Positions 45,575 to 55,463 are shown, counted from the first letter of the stretch. The stretch is 64,000 bases of DNA from Paenibacillus sp. Soil766 (GCF_001428105.1 NZ_LMSJ01000001.1:463558-527557); one strand, 5' to 3'. Notes: a model not told the origin generated them from the sequence alone. A program made the numbers and translations.

Positions 45575-48500
45575 TTACTTGTTGGACAACAAGTATTGGG
45601 CATCCCGAAACAGGTAGCCTCCGGCTTGCACAGAGATATGCTTACCGCTTTGCGCCTGCACTTCATTTACGAAATCGGCCAAAGCGTTCACGGCCAATTT
45701 GCGTTGTAAGCTATTAGCGATACCTGCATTATTGATCCATCCGGAATTCGTAAAGCGTGTTACCAAGGCTTGCAGGGATTGGATACTTGTCGTAGTCTGG
45801 AACTCTACCGTTTGGCTGCCCGTATTCCCTGCTAGGTCGCTTACCGTTACTATCAGCGTGTGCGACCCAAGCGACAGCGAATACATCGGGATGGCAGATC
45901 CTTGCTGCACGGTTTGCTTTACGCCATGCGTACTTACCGTGACCGTCGTCTTGCTGCTGTCAACTCCGGACAAGTTATCGCCTAGCGTAAAGATCGGCGT
46001 AATATCCATGGAATCGCTGTACGTTCCGTACACAAGACCGGATACCGTTATCGTCGGTGTAGTTTCATCCAGATTGAAGCCAATAGTTTTTATCACTTCC
46101 ACATTGCCGGCGTTATCCGTCGAACGGTAGCTCACCGTATAATTGCCGTCCTGACTGAGCGTGACTGGCGCCGTGTAGGCCAGCCATGTGCTGCCACCAT
46201 CCAGGCTGTACTCCGTCCTAGCCACACCCGAGAGATTGTCATATACGTTAAAGTTTACCGTTACAGCATGCACATACCACCCATTCAGCCCGACCTGCTG
46301 ATCAGGTGAGACAGCAACCGTCGTCACCGGAGCCGTCTTGTCGATCTTGACGGATACCGTATGACCTGCTTCCACTCTGCCAGCGTTATCCACGCTCCAA
46401 TAATATAGCGGATGGATGCCTTCCTCCGTAATATTCACGCTCGTACTCTTCTGCTGAGCGCCGCCGTCCATCGTATAAAACGTGGCTGCAATGCCGGATC
46501 CGCTGTCGGTTGCCTTCAGATGTACAGCTACATCATGATTGACCCAGCCCTGCGGGGCATCGTTGGTTGTCACCGGCGGGATTTTTGGTATGCCCGTGAC
46601 AATAAATTCCTGCATACCAATTTTCCCTCCGGATGCAGTATTTCTTACATATAATCGGAGATTGGTTGTAGCTAATGAGGAAATGGGTGTATATCTTTGC
46701 TCCAGATTCGTGTTCGAAACTTGGTAGGGCATGATGTCGATCCATGCATTTTGACTGGCGCTCCATCGCTGAACTTTCCACTCCGTTACTTGATAGGCAC
46801 CATATTCATCTTCTGTAAATCTAAAAACATAATGATCGAAGTCACCGCCAAGATTAAATTGAACCCAGGATTCGTTGGCTTCATTCTGAGCTTCGCCTGT
46901 AGCAATCGTGCTGTCCCACATTCTGTCGAGGTTGCTCCATCCACCACTATCAGCCGCCTTAGTGCTGCTATTCGCCAAACTATCCGACTTAAAGTTGGAA
47001 TTTAAGTAACCGTAGTCCGGAGTCGCAGGTACTTGATTTAATAGCCCGGCGTAAGCTGATTCCAATCCTGCTTGATTAGCAATATCCTTTGCCGCTTGCG
47101 GCCAAGTACTTATATCTGTGCTTGTAAGTTTTGTATAGTTTGTAACTACAGCGTTGCTGGAAGACGGCTTGGATGAATTCCCGTAATTGGAATCAAATAG
47201 AATCGTGCTAGGATCCACGGACCTCGGAGAAAGGTTAAGTCCCTTCAAAATTACATTTTCTTTCCAAGTGATCTGATAGCTGTTATCATCGTTATAAATA
47301 CCGGCATCCGCAGATGATGCATTCGTAACGTAATTGCCAATAATTTGAGTGCCTTTTGATGGTCCGAAATTGTAAATAGAGGCATTATCATTAACCCCGT
47401 ATAATTTAGCCCAATTGGATTGACCAATCTTATTGGAGGCGATATAAGACTGACCAATATCCTGGCTTACATCGACATCATTGGTGGTAAAGTTGCCAAG
47501 TACCTGCATTCTGGAATGAATCCCCATATAGGCTGTATTATTAATGTCGTTATGAGTGATGGTTGTCCTTTGCGCTGGCATGATGCTAATTCCGGTAGCG
47601 GCCATAAAGTCGCGACCAGTATCACGGATTACATTATTGGTAATCGTGTTGTCCTTGACAGGGGCTTCTCCGGGAATATCATCATCCATATAAGTTCCCA
47701 GGAATCTGCCAATCTCGACACCTGCTCCCGTCAGGTCATAAAATATATTGCCTTGGATCAGAGTATCAGACGCGTCGTTATACAAATGTATGCCGGAAGC
47801 ACCCATATGGCGAATGGTATCCCCAATGAATTGGATGCCGCTTGTGTGATTTAGTGAAATGTTGCCGGGGACTTGGTCGCCGTAAGTGAAACTAGGATTT
47901 ACACCACTCGATGAATATAAGGCTTCCGCCTGGGAGCCCCCTATGAAATAATCTTTAGGAAACAACCAGTTACCGTGTTCGAACGTGATTCCCTGAAGTC
48001 GGATATTTTGCACCAAGTTCGATGTAGAGCTGCCCTCAAACTTCACTAACTGATCCGAAGCGATAGCAGGTGCATATACTTCGGCGGTACTCATATTTTC
48101 ATTGCTGTAAGGATAATAGTAGATTTTCCGAGTAACTCTGTTCAAGTACCATTCTCCAGGTGTATCCAATTCCTCAAAAGCATTAATAATCATATACTTG
48201 TCTGTGGCAGACATATATCCTCGTTCCGCACGAATTTGAAAATGGGGCTGTGCAGCCCTTACTGTGTGATAGTCGCCATTTACCCCCACATTTATGACAG
48301 GCCACTCATCGACTTTGAACGAATTCAGATGCAGTAATCGAACATCAGTAGGGTTAGAATAGATCTTGACCGTTAGCGGTGAGAAGTTGATCCCATCAAT
48401 TGTCGTATCGGTCGCATAGGGACTATCGTAAAAAGAGATTCCTTTCACCCAAGGACCGCTGGCTCGGTAAGCTCTGACACCGTTTACATATAACTGTCTG

Positions 48501-48967
48501 AAATAATCCGTGTAACCCGCCGACAACGGAACGTCCGCAGCATAATAATTTTGTCCCGATACCTGTGTCCATCCTGTGATACGCTTACCACCGCTGATAA
48601 CAGGCTTTTCGCTGCCATAAGCCATATAATTAATATAGTAACCGTTTGAGCCTCCATCGTTATCTGTAAAGGCAATAGTTGACGACTGCTCGTACGTACC
48701 TCCCCGAAGATAAACATTGATATCGCCAGTCATGTCGCCACGAATAGTATTTACGATATCTTTAACCTTTTGGATGGTCTTGAACGGCGCAGATAAGGTT
48801 CCGGCATTGCTATCATTTCCGGAAGGTGATACATAATAAGTTGCCTGTGTAGTCGCACTTGCTTTTGGCATGGGAACGATGGTTAGCGCGGTAGCAGCCA
48901 TCGTCATCGTCAAGAAGCATTTCAAGATCGAACGGGTAATTCTCCTCCTTAACACTTGGTTCATCAT
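45575..48967 (-). CDS. Secreted right-handed beta-helix glycosidase, GH141-like
   Basis: An 1130-residue exported protein. A signal peptide (1-38, ending PKASA) is followed by YYVSPSGNDSNAGTLSAPFK, then a right-handed beta-helix (~42-640) with EKPVISGGKRITGWTQVSGQ and GAGVEIGRF repeats. A discoidin-like region (~650-790), two or three Ig-like repeats (TDSGSGIAATFYTMDGGAQQ; YDNLSGVARTEYSLDGGSTW) and a C-terminal FIMAH-type helical module (FVNEVQAQSGKHI) complete it. The 'ISGG..I.GW' start is typical of GH141, which includes alpha-L-fucosidase and xylanase activities; activity here is not proven. The start at 48967 follows AAAGGAGG. It is flanked by direct repeats, suggesting it was inserted beside its regulator. 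Confidence 0.8.
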   Translation of the reverse strand: MMNQVLRRRITRSILKCFLTMTMAATALTIVPMPKASATTQATYYVSPSGNDSNAGTLSAPFKTIQKVKDIVNTIRGDMTGDINVYLRGGTYEQSSTIAFTDNDGGSNGYYINYMAYGSEKPVISGGKRITGWTQVSGQNYYAADVPLSAGYTDYFRQLYVNGVRAYRASGPWVKGISFYDSPYATDTTIDGINFSPLTVKIYSNPTDVRLLHLNSFKVDEWPVINVGVNGDYHTVRAAQPHFQIRAERGYMSATDKYMIINAFEELDTPGEWYLNRVTRKIYYYPYSNENMSTAEVYAPAIASDQLVKFEGSSTSNLVQNIRLQGITFEHGNWLFPKDYFIGGSQAEALYSSSGVNPSFTYGDQVPGNISLNHTSGIQFIGDTIRHMGASGIHLYNDASDTLIQGNIFYDLTGAGVEIGRFLGTYMDDDIPGEAPVKDNTITNNVIRDTGRDFMAATGISIMPAQRTTITHNDINNTAYMGIHSRMQVLGNFTTNDVDVSQDIGQSYIASNKIGQSNWAKLYGVNDNASIYNFGPSKGTQIIGNYVTNASSADAGIYNDDNSYQITWKENVILKGLNLSPRSVDPSTILFDSNYGNSSKPSSSNAVVTNYTKLTSTDISTWPQAAKDIANQAGLESAYAGLLNQVPATPDYGYLNSNFKSDSLANSSTKAADSGGWSNLDRMWDSTIATGEAQNEANESWVQFNLGGDFDHYVFRFTEDEYGAYQVTEWKVQRWSASQNAWIDIMPYQVSNTNLEQRYTPISSLATTNLRLYVRNTASGGKIGMQEFIVTGIPKIPPVTTNDAPQGWVNHDVAVHLKATDSGSGIAATFYTMDGGAQQKSTSVNITEEGIHPLYYWSVDNAGRVEAGHTVSVKIDKTAPVTTVAVSPDQQVGLNGWYVHAVTVNFNVYDNLSGVARTEYSLDGGSTWLAYTAPVTLSQDGNYTVSYRSTDNAGNVEVIKTIGFNLDETTPTITVSGLVYGTYSDSMDITPIFTLGDNLSGVDSSKTTVTVSTHGVKQTVQQGSAIPMYSLSLGSHTLIVTVSDLAGNTGSQTVEFQTTTSIQSLQALVTRFTNSGWINNAGIANSLQRKLAVNALADFVNEVQAQSGKHISVQAGGYLFRDAQYLLSNK

Positions 48968-49018
48968 AAAAATATCCTCCTTTAAATTTGTATTTAGGTG
49001 AACCTGCTGGTTAACCTG

Positions 49019-49264
49019 TATACAAGTTAGCAGGAATAAGTCACTATATCTACTAACAAATACATGATTTTCTCTGATTATTGACGAATTCTGTTTCAAT
49101 CCTTATTCATCCGTTTTCGCATCCGTATATAGCAAGATGCTCCTTTGGGATTACTTCATATCAACAGCCAAGAAAGACAGCGCTTTCTTTTGAAATTGCC
49201 AAAAACCCCAGGCTATATGCTAGGGGCTACGTAAATTTTTGAAATTATCCGTCCTATTACTTTT
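49019..49264. repeat. Direct repeat flanking the GH141-like gene, right copy
   Basis: Counterpart of 45357-45534. It contains the upstream region of the GH141-like gene, about 75 bases unique to this copy, and the regulator's terminator and last codons (to about 49266). Confidence 0.85.
49200..49226 (-). terminator. Terminator after the locus D regulator
   Basis: On the minus strand CCCCTAGCATATAGCCTGGGG is followed by TTTTT. The stem has a bulge: CCC/GGG outer, CTA/TAG inner. A near-identical copy at 45474-45495 lies downstream of the GH141-like gene and may serve it too. Confidence 0.65.
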
Positions 49265-51599
49265 TATTTAATATGGTCAGATTCTGCCTGTACTCATTGG
49301 GGGTAATCCCGAAATGCTTTTTGAACAATTTATAGAAATTGGTTTCATTCGTGTACCCAACATCTACCAATATGTTTTTGATACTATCATCTGTTGTTCG
49401 GAGCCTTTCACAGACTCTGTCCAATCGTAATTGATGCACATAATCAATGACAGATTTGTCCATGTTATCTTTAAATATTTGCCCCACGTAGAGTGGCGAC
49501 ATCTTGAATTCAGATGCAATTTTTTTTAAACTCAAATCCTCACTGCAAAACTCCATATGGATGTAATCAACGATCGAGTTCACCAAGTAATTATGTTTTT
49601 TGGCCGTTTGAATCGTTGTTTTTTCTATCATTCGGTGGAATAACTTAGTGAACTGTTCATGTATATCTTCCAAGGTTGTCAGATTAACAATTTCATAACA
49701 GAAGGAATTAAATTTGAACTCAATCGGTTCGATTAAATGAGCATTCATATGTTGGATTTCACGATATATCAAAAATACGAGTCTTGTGAGTAAAGCGTAA
49801 AGCTGGTTGCAGTCTCCCTGGGAAATCCAATCAAATATATCTTCAAAGATTTTCTCCGCTTCTAAGGAATTGCCTGATTTAATAGCTTCAATAAGCTTTT
49901 CCGTTCGTTCCAACGGTACATCTAAATCCGTACGATTTAATCTGGTAATGACCATAGCCTGCTGAAGCAAACAGCTTGTCCCGTAAAAAATCCGGTAATC
50001 AAACAGCGAGCTCGTATTTTTATAGACTTGATACAGAGGTTCACCTTCACCAATAATAGAACTTACGGCAGCAGATAAGGTGATACCTGGAATGATCCTA
50101 CCTATTAGAGCTTGCACCTTTCGTATTGGCTCCAAATGGGTAGGATCTCTATAGTTCGCAACACCCTGATCGCTCTCCATGAGATAGACGAACGTCCCAT
50201 TCCCCATAGCAGTCTTTTTGAATTTTGAAATCTCCGCTAGAACATCATCTGCAATATTGGTTATAGAAAAATAAAATAACCGCTTTTCTTCTTCTTTCAA
50301 CTCCTGGTAGTAGAGCTCTTGATCCGGCTTAAAGACAATCATTAAAAAGGGGACATGCTTGGTTTCAGTGCCCGAGTTGATATCTAACGTCTTATCGTCC
50401 ATTAATAAGGATTTTAATCGGTTCTCTTCCAAAATATCGTAAGTCGACATCTTATATCTATCGAAGTCGCCGATTGTTCTCATACTATAATCGAATGCAG
50501 AGGCGAGCAAATCAGATTCTTTTTGGGACGCTGCATCGGGCAGGCGATCAAGTAAGTTTTCTCTAACTTTATTAACTAAATTTCCGAATGGAGAGTAAAT
50601 ATTTTTGGCTAAGTAAAAGGCAACCAACAGCCCTCCCAACAAACAGATTGACGTATACAGTAATGTCTTTTCCCTCATTTGACGAAGAGGTGCAAATTCA
50701 GTTTCATACGGGGCTTCTGTTACCATGAGCCAATTGGTTCGTTGAATGGGAAAAAAAGTTGCAACCTGGTTGCCACTAATCAAGCTGCTTCCAGTTTTAG
50801 AATTTCTGTCAATGTTTGATAAATATCGTGCATCAAATGGTGTATACATCGTTTTTTGTTGATCGCTATCAAGTATAATCCGATTCTGGTCATCAAGAAT
50901 ATATAACCGGCCTTTATCTCCGCCATATTTCATCAGATTGTTTCGTAACCAATCCGTCTTCACATTGACAATCAAAGCACCTTCAGCCTTCCCATCCGAT
51001 CCTTTTGTATCATATAAAATATAGGTAAACACTTCACGTCCGGAATCTGATAATTCATCGTTCAATATAACCGGAACTGGAGTTAGCAGTGGCACATCAT
51101 TCAATTTATCAAAAATGGCCTTTTTCCATACTTCGTCCGAATCTAACGTTTTCCAGCCATGCGTTGTATAAAAAATGTTTGCGGACCTATTATATATCGC
51201 GGCAGAGGAAATCATCGAATTGCTAGCGACCGTTTTCTGCAATCTATTAAAAGCTCTTTGCAACAAAAAATTGAAATTTTCAACATCTGTTTGATGATTA
51301 TACATGAGTAATTGATTATCAGCATCTTGGAAAAGCGTTAGCATAAAAATTTTGATCGAATCATTCATAGAATCGATGTTATAGCTTAGTTGTTCAAGTA
51401 CTTGTTGATTATTCTGATAAGTCATTTTTAAACCTTCATTTCGAAAATCTTTGTATAACAAATTCGATAGCAAAATGACCATAAAAATAATCAAAATCGA
51501 TATCAAAGTAAATATTTTCGCCAAAGAACGATAACGAAGTTTTGAAAGAAAAGGTACTTTAATGTTGATCACACCACCAATCTGTCGCATCGATCCCAT
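49257..51599 (-). CDS. Membrane-anchored sensor AraC-type regulator, locus D
   Basis: A 780-residue one-component regulator. A first membrane helix (~30-50, IFTLISILIIFMVILLSNLL), an extracellular Cache-like sensor, a second helix (~305-325), a linker and a C-terminal AraC domain (last ~100 residues: LKKIASEFKMSPLYVGQIFK and IKNILVDVGYTNETNFYKLF) are present. The start is uncertain: ATG at 51599 has a weak GGAT site, and TTG at 51605 and ATG at 51590 are alternatives. It lies between the locus D importer and the GH141-like gene and probably controls both. Confidence 0.9.
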   Translation of the reverse strand: MGSMRQIGGVINIKVPFLSKLRYRSLAKIFTLISILIIFMVILLSNLLYKDFRNEGLKMTYQNNQQVLEQLSYNIDSMNDSIKIFMLTLFQDADNQLLMYNHQTDVENFNFLLQRAFNRLQKTVASNSMISSAAIYNRSANIFYTTHGWKTLDSDEVWKKAIFDKLNDVPLLTPVPVILNDELSDSGREVFTYILYDTKGSDGKAEGALIVNVKTDWLRNNLMKYGGDKGRLYILDDQNRIILDSDQQKTMYTPFDARYLSNIDRNSKTGSSLISGNQVATFFPIQRTNWLMVTEAPYETEFAPLRQMREKTLLYTSICLLGGLLVAFYLAKNIYSPFGNLVNKVRENLLDRLPDAASQKESDLLASAFDYSMRTIGDFDRYKMSTYDILEENRLKSLLMDDKTLDINSGTETKHVPFLMIVFKPDQELYYQELKEEEKRLFYFSITNIADDVLAEISKFKKTAMGNGTFVYLMESDQGVANYRDPTHLEPIRKVQALIGRIIPGITLSAAVSSIIGEGEPLYQVYKNTSSLFDYRIFYGTSCLLQQAMVITRLNRTDLDVPLERTEKLIEAIKSGNSLEAEKIFEDIFDWISQGDCNQLYALLTRLVFLIYREIQHMNAHLIEPIEFKFNSFCYEIVNLTTLEDIHEQFTKLFHRMIEKTTIQTAKKHNYLVNSIVDYIHMEFCSEDLSLKKIASEFKMSPLYVGQIFKDNMDKSVIDYVHQLRLDRVCERLRTTDDSIKNILVDVGYTNETNFYKLFKKHFGITPNEYRQNLTILNKK

Positions 51600-51798
51600 A
51601 AACAAAGCAATCCATATTCAATGAATTTAACACGTAACCCCTTGAGTATCAATCCCACACTCAAGATAGAAAAGGACCCTTCGCACGTAGTGAACTTTAA
51701 AGTACATGTCGCACATACAGGGGTCACTCAAAAGATTTGATTATTCAATACTTTTTTGTTGATTGTCATAATCCTGCATTTCTCCAATCACGAATGAT

Positions 51799-51825
51799 AC
51801 CCGGTGAACCAATGGCTCACCGGGC
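51799..51825. repeat. Hairpin after the locus D binding-protein gene
   Basis: CCCGGTGAACC and GGCTCACCGGG pair around AAT. It lies just beyond the binding-protein stop codon on the minus strand, but no T-run follows on that strand. It may protect the mRNA end rather than terminate. Confidence 0.5.
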
Positions 51826-51837
51826 TATTGCTTTGTT

Positions 51838-53364
51838 TTACTTATTAGTTGCTTTCCAAGCGTCTAATTGCTTCTGCTTCTCTACAATGATTTTGTCTGC
51901 GCCAGCTGTTTTCAGTTTAGCAAGGAACTCAGGAAGCATTTTCTCCGGTTCTACGAAGCCGCTTTCCAGAGCCGGACGATACTCATCCATTACAGATTGG
52001 CATTGAGCAATTTCGGATTTAACTGGTTCGGTGTTAAATACAAAGCCCAGCATTTTCGATTGCTTCGAATTTTTATTCAAATCTATGGTTTCTTGCCAAA
52101 CGTTATCCGGTTGGGCAGGAAGCAAATAGGCATTGAATTGATTACCGAATGTCCACGAGCGGTTTGGCGCATAGCCGCTGTTAAGAATTTGCTCGATGCG
52201 ATTGTCGCCTGTTTTCTTGTAATGCTTATTTTCAATTCCGAAACAGATTAGGTTATAAATTTCTTTATCCGTATTCATTAACTCCAAGAATTGAATAGCT
52301 TTATCTGGATGTTTACTGTTTTTGCTAATGGCTTGCAGCGTCGAAGCAACGTTATCATTCGTGACGATCGGCGTGTCGATGATTTTCTCGACAACATCAA
52401 CGTTACCGAAGTTTACTTTCGTATCGACAAGTCCGCCCGGCTTTGTGTTATTGAAGAAGGTGGCAACATTACCCGTTTTGAGAGCAGGCAGTATGTTTGC
52501 CAACGTAGTGGCATCCTGGTTAATGTATCCCTTTTCAAACCAACTGTGCATTAATGTCACGTATTGTTTGAATTCAGGCTGCTCAAACTGATTGATTACT
52601 TTCAAAGAAACATCGTCAATGCGTACAGCGCCTACAGTATTCAAGCTGCCGACAGTATCCAGACCGCTGATTGTGTACAAGTTAGCCGAAGACGATGCGA
52701 AATATCCGTTCTTATCCATTCCGAATGGCGTAACTTGTTTCCCCTCTCCATCGTGAACTTTCGCAAGGAACGGAGTGAGATCTTCTAGCTTTTTAACACT
52801 ATTCAAGTCAAAACTGTATTTATCCAACAGCCTCTTCTCAGCAACGATGGAATGCTGCCTTGCTACAATTTGATAGTTAGGGATCGCATAGATTTGATTA
52901 TTAACCGTTACGGATTTCCAGAACCCTTCTGGGATACTTGCATAGGTTTTGGGAGCATATTTTTTCACTAGATCGGTAATCGGCTGCAATGCGCCTTTGG
53001 TTACCTGCCCATAAAAATCGCCAAATGCAGGAGAAGCGCCTGTAAATAGAATATCAAAGTCATCGTTGGCAGCAATCATCGTATTCACCTTTTGATCATA
53101 CGGTGCGCCTGGGTCAATGAATTGAATATCCACTTCTGTATTAATTTTCGGACGAATAATGTTGTTTATTGCTTCCTGTACTGCCGGCAGATCTTTCTGG
53201 GGAGCAGATCTTACCACCCACTTCAGTTTCACAAGTTCTTCTTTCTTACCCACTTCTGGATCTTTTCCGGACGGGGCAGTGCTGTTACTGGAACAAGCTG
53301 ACAACATGGCGATAGCTGTAATAACTGTAAAAGCTTGCACTAATGTCCTTCTCATCTTTCTCAT
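51838..53364 (-). CDS. CUT1 sugar-binding lipoprotein, locus D
   Basis: A 508-residue extracellular solute-binding protein with lipobox LSAC (Cys24). LKWVVRSAPQKDLPAVQEAI, NTMIAANDDFDILFTGASPA and the DUF3502-type C-terminus (EPVKSEIAQCQSVMDEYRPA ... QKQLDAWKATNK) match LplA-like proteins and resemble the locus A protein more than those of loci B and C. GGGAGG precedes the ATG. It serves the permeases upstream, with the GH141-like enzyme as a likely supplier of oligosaccharides. Confidence 0.92.
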   Translation of the reverse strand: MRKMRRTLVQAFTVITAIAMLSACSSNSTAPSGKDPEVGKKEELVKLKWVVRSAPQKDLPAVQEAINNIIRPKINTEVDIQFIDPGAPYDQKVNTMIAANDDFDILFTGASPAFGDFYGQVTKGALQPITDLVKKYAPKTYASIPEGFWKSVTVNNQIYAIPNYQIVARQHSIVAEKRLLDKYSFDLNSVKKLEDLTPFLAKVHDGEGKQVTPFGMDKNGYFASSSANLYTISGLDTVGSLNTVGAVRIDDVSLKVINQFEQPEFKQYVTLMHSWFEKGYINQDATTLANILPALKTGNVATFFNNTKPGGLVDTKVNFGNVDVVEKIIDTPIVTNDNVASTLQAISKNSKHPDKAIQFLELMNTDKEIYNLICFGIENKHYKKTGDNRIEQILNSGYAPNRSWTFGNQFNAYLLPAQPDNVWQETIDLNKNSKQSKMLGFVFNTEPVKSEIAQCQSVMDEYRPALESGFVEPEKMLPEFLAKLKTAGADKIIVEKQKQLDAWKATNK

Positions 53365-53423
53365 TGTGAATCCTCCCTTTATCTTATCATTTCATCTATG
53401 CTTACACCTTGGAAGGTAAAAGC

Positions 53424-54299
53424 CTAACCTTTAATTGCGCCTACCGTCAAGCCTGAAACAAAGTATCTCTGAAAAAACAGGAAGATAAACAACATCGGAC
53501 CAGCTGCAATAATTGCCATCGCCATTCGTGCAGATTCTGTTGGGAAGTCTGCCGTACCGCCAAGAGCGAAATCTTGAGATAGGGACAATATATTATTGAT
53601 CATCGTTCTTAACAGCAATTGAAGTGGTTGATAGTTCGGATTATCCATATACAACAAGCTCAAATACCAGTCATTCCAATATCGTAATATGCATAGAAGA
53701 CCTACGGTAGCTATCGCCGGCTTAGAGATTGGAACAATGATTCTCCAGAGTAATCGATTTTCCGAACACCCATCGATTTGAGAAGCTTCGATTAATTCTT
53801 TGGGAATAGCTGAGAAAAAGGTCCGCAGCAAAAGAACATACCATGGGAGAACCAGATAGGGTAGGATTAGTGCCCATAAAGAGTCCTTTAAACCGTACAC
53901 TTGGGTAACAACGATATAGGTAGGGATCAACCCACCATTAAACAGCATCGTAAAAAACACGAGGAAGTTAACTGGTTTTCGATAGGCAAAGTCGCTTCTA
54001 GACAAAGGAAACGCCACCAAGATCAAAATAATAATCGATAGCAAACCTCCCCCAAACGTAACAATGGATGATACGCCGTAAGCTTTCAGAATCAAGGAAG
54101 GTTCTTGAAAAATATAAGTGTACGCGGCGAATGAAGTTTTACTGGGCCAAATGGAATAACCAACAGAATAGATTGCTTTGTCATCCGAAATGGAAATCGA
54201 GAACATTAACAATAAAGGAAATATGCACGCTGCGGTAAACAACAGTAGAACCAGGTGCATCCCCCACTGACTTTCGCTTCGCTTAGCTATACGAATCAC
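53424..54299 (-). CDS. CUT1 permease, LplC/YtcP type, locus D
   Basis: A 291-residue membrane permease with six segments and EAA loop EASQIDGCSENRLLWRIIVP; it ends QRYFVSGLTVGAIKG. The start codon is GTG (54299), with AAAGGGTGGAG upstream. It follows the LplB-type gene by 15 bases. Confidence 0.92.
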   Translation of the reverse strand: MIRIAKRSESQWGMHLVLLLFTAACIFPLLLMFSISISDDKAIYSVGYSIWPSKTSFAAYTYIFQEPSLILKAYGVSSIVTFGGGLLSIIILILVAFPLSRSDFAYRKPVNFLVFFTMLFNGGLIPTYIVVTQVYGLKDSLWALILPYLVLPWYVLLLRTFFSAIPKELIEASQIDGCSENRLLWRIIVPISKPAIATVGLLCILRYWNDWYLSLLYMDNPNYQPLQLLLRTMINNILSLSQDFALGGTADFPTESARMAMAIIAAGPMLFIFLFFQRYFVSGLTVGAIKG

Positions 54300-54314
54300 T
54301 TGACTCCACCCTTT

Positions 54315-55277
54315 CTAAAACAATGCATTGTCTGGATTGAATTTACGCACAATCCAGTTTATCCCAATGACAAGCATGAATCCAATGACAGCCTGGTACA
54401 AACCGACCGCTGAGGCCATGCCGATATCGCCAACGACTCGCAAAGAACGAAATACATAAGTATCAATAACATCAGTCGTCGGATATAGCACCCCTGTATC
54501 CTGCGTAACCAAGTAGAATAATCCGAAATCGGCATAAAATACGTGGCCTAATTGCAAAATAATCATAATGGTTACAATTGGAGTTAATAGAGGCAATGTA
54601 ATACGAAATCGAACTTGCCATCTGGTTGCTCCATCAATTTCAGCAGCCTCATAATAACTTTTATCTAAACCCATCAAAGCAGCATAAAGGATTAATGTGT
54701 TATATCCTATCGCCTTCCAAAAGTTGATAAGTGTTAGCAGCACTGGCCAAAGCTTCGGATCACCATACCATTGAACGGGCTTGATGTGCATCTGCTCGAA
54801 TAGTGAATTCACCATACCTAATTTCACATCAAGAAACGCCATAACCAAAAGTGCAACTACCGGCATTGAAAGAAAATAAGGTATAAACATCGATGTTTGA
54901 TAAAGTTTCAACCACTTTTTCTTCGTAATTTCACTAAGCATGATAGCAAAGTACATGGCACCAACCATAACCGTAAAGATAAATAAGAGGTTAAGTCCAA
55001 CGGTGTTTCTTGTAATTCTAAATGCATCCTGGGATTGAAAGAAAAAAGCAAAGTTTTTAAATCCTGACCATTCACTGCCAAATATCCCTTGATCCACTCG
55101 ATAATTTTTAAAGGCTAGCACGATTCCGCCCATGGGCACATAATTAAAAAGTATCAGTATGATAATAGCTGGGAGTACCATTAACGTTAGATCCCTATTT
55201 TTTTTCCAGCTCCACTCCTTAGATTTTGCCGCTTTTCTCCCCAGACTTAGCGATCTCTTTTCTTCAACGGTATTCAT
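54315..55277 (-). CDS. CUT1 permease, LplB/YteP type, locus D
   Basis: A 320-residue membrane permease with a basic N-terminus, six segments and EAA loop EAAEIDGATRWQVRFRITLP; it ends NWIVRKFNPDNALF. GAGGAGGAG precedes the ATG. It is the first gene of the locus D importer operon. It is most similar in pattern to the locus A LplB protein, including VTQDTGVLYPTTDVIDTYVF. Confidence 0.92.
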   Translation of the reverse strand: MNTVEEKRSLSLGRKAAKSKEWSWKKNRDLTLMVLPAIIILILFNYVPMGGIVLAFKNYRVDQGIFGSEWSGFKNFAFFFQSQDAFRITRNTVGLNLLFIFTVMVGAMYFAIMLSEITKKKWLKLYQTSMFIPYFLSMPVVALLVMAFLDVKLGMVNSLFEQMHIKPVQWYGDPKLWPVLLTLINFWKAIGYNTLILYAALMGLDKSYYEAAEIDGATRWQVRFRITLPLLTPIVTIMIILQLGHVFYADFGLFYLVTQDTGVLYPTTDVIDTYVFRSLRVVGDIGMASAVGLYQAVIGFMLVIGINWIVRKFNPDNALF

Positions 55278-55424
55278 GACACTCCTCCTCTATTTCATGG
55301 CGCAACATGAATTTAACATGTCTCAGTGCAAAAAAAATACTATTAAAAGTATAAATTATTGGTTCATGCTACTAACAAATTCATCAATTATTGCATTTAA
55401 TAGCATCCAGCATCTATTCAACCG

Positions 55425-55463
55425 AAAGGCACCACAAAGGATGTCGATCCTTCGTAGTGCCTC
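55425..55463. terminator. Inverted repeat upstream of locus D
   Basis: AGGCACCACAAAGGAT and ATCCTTCGTAGTGCCT form a 16-bp stem with few mismatches around GTCG. It lies about 150 bases upstream of the importer start. It probably terminates an older upstream unit, as no intact gene now precedes it. A weaker pair (AAAAATGACCAAGAC / GTCTTGATCATTTAT) lies at about 55647-55690. Confidence 0.45.
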
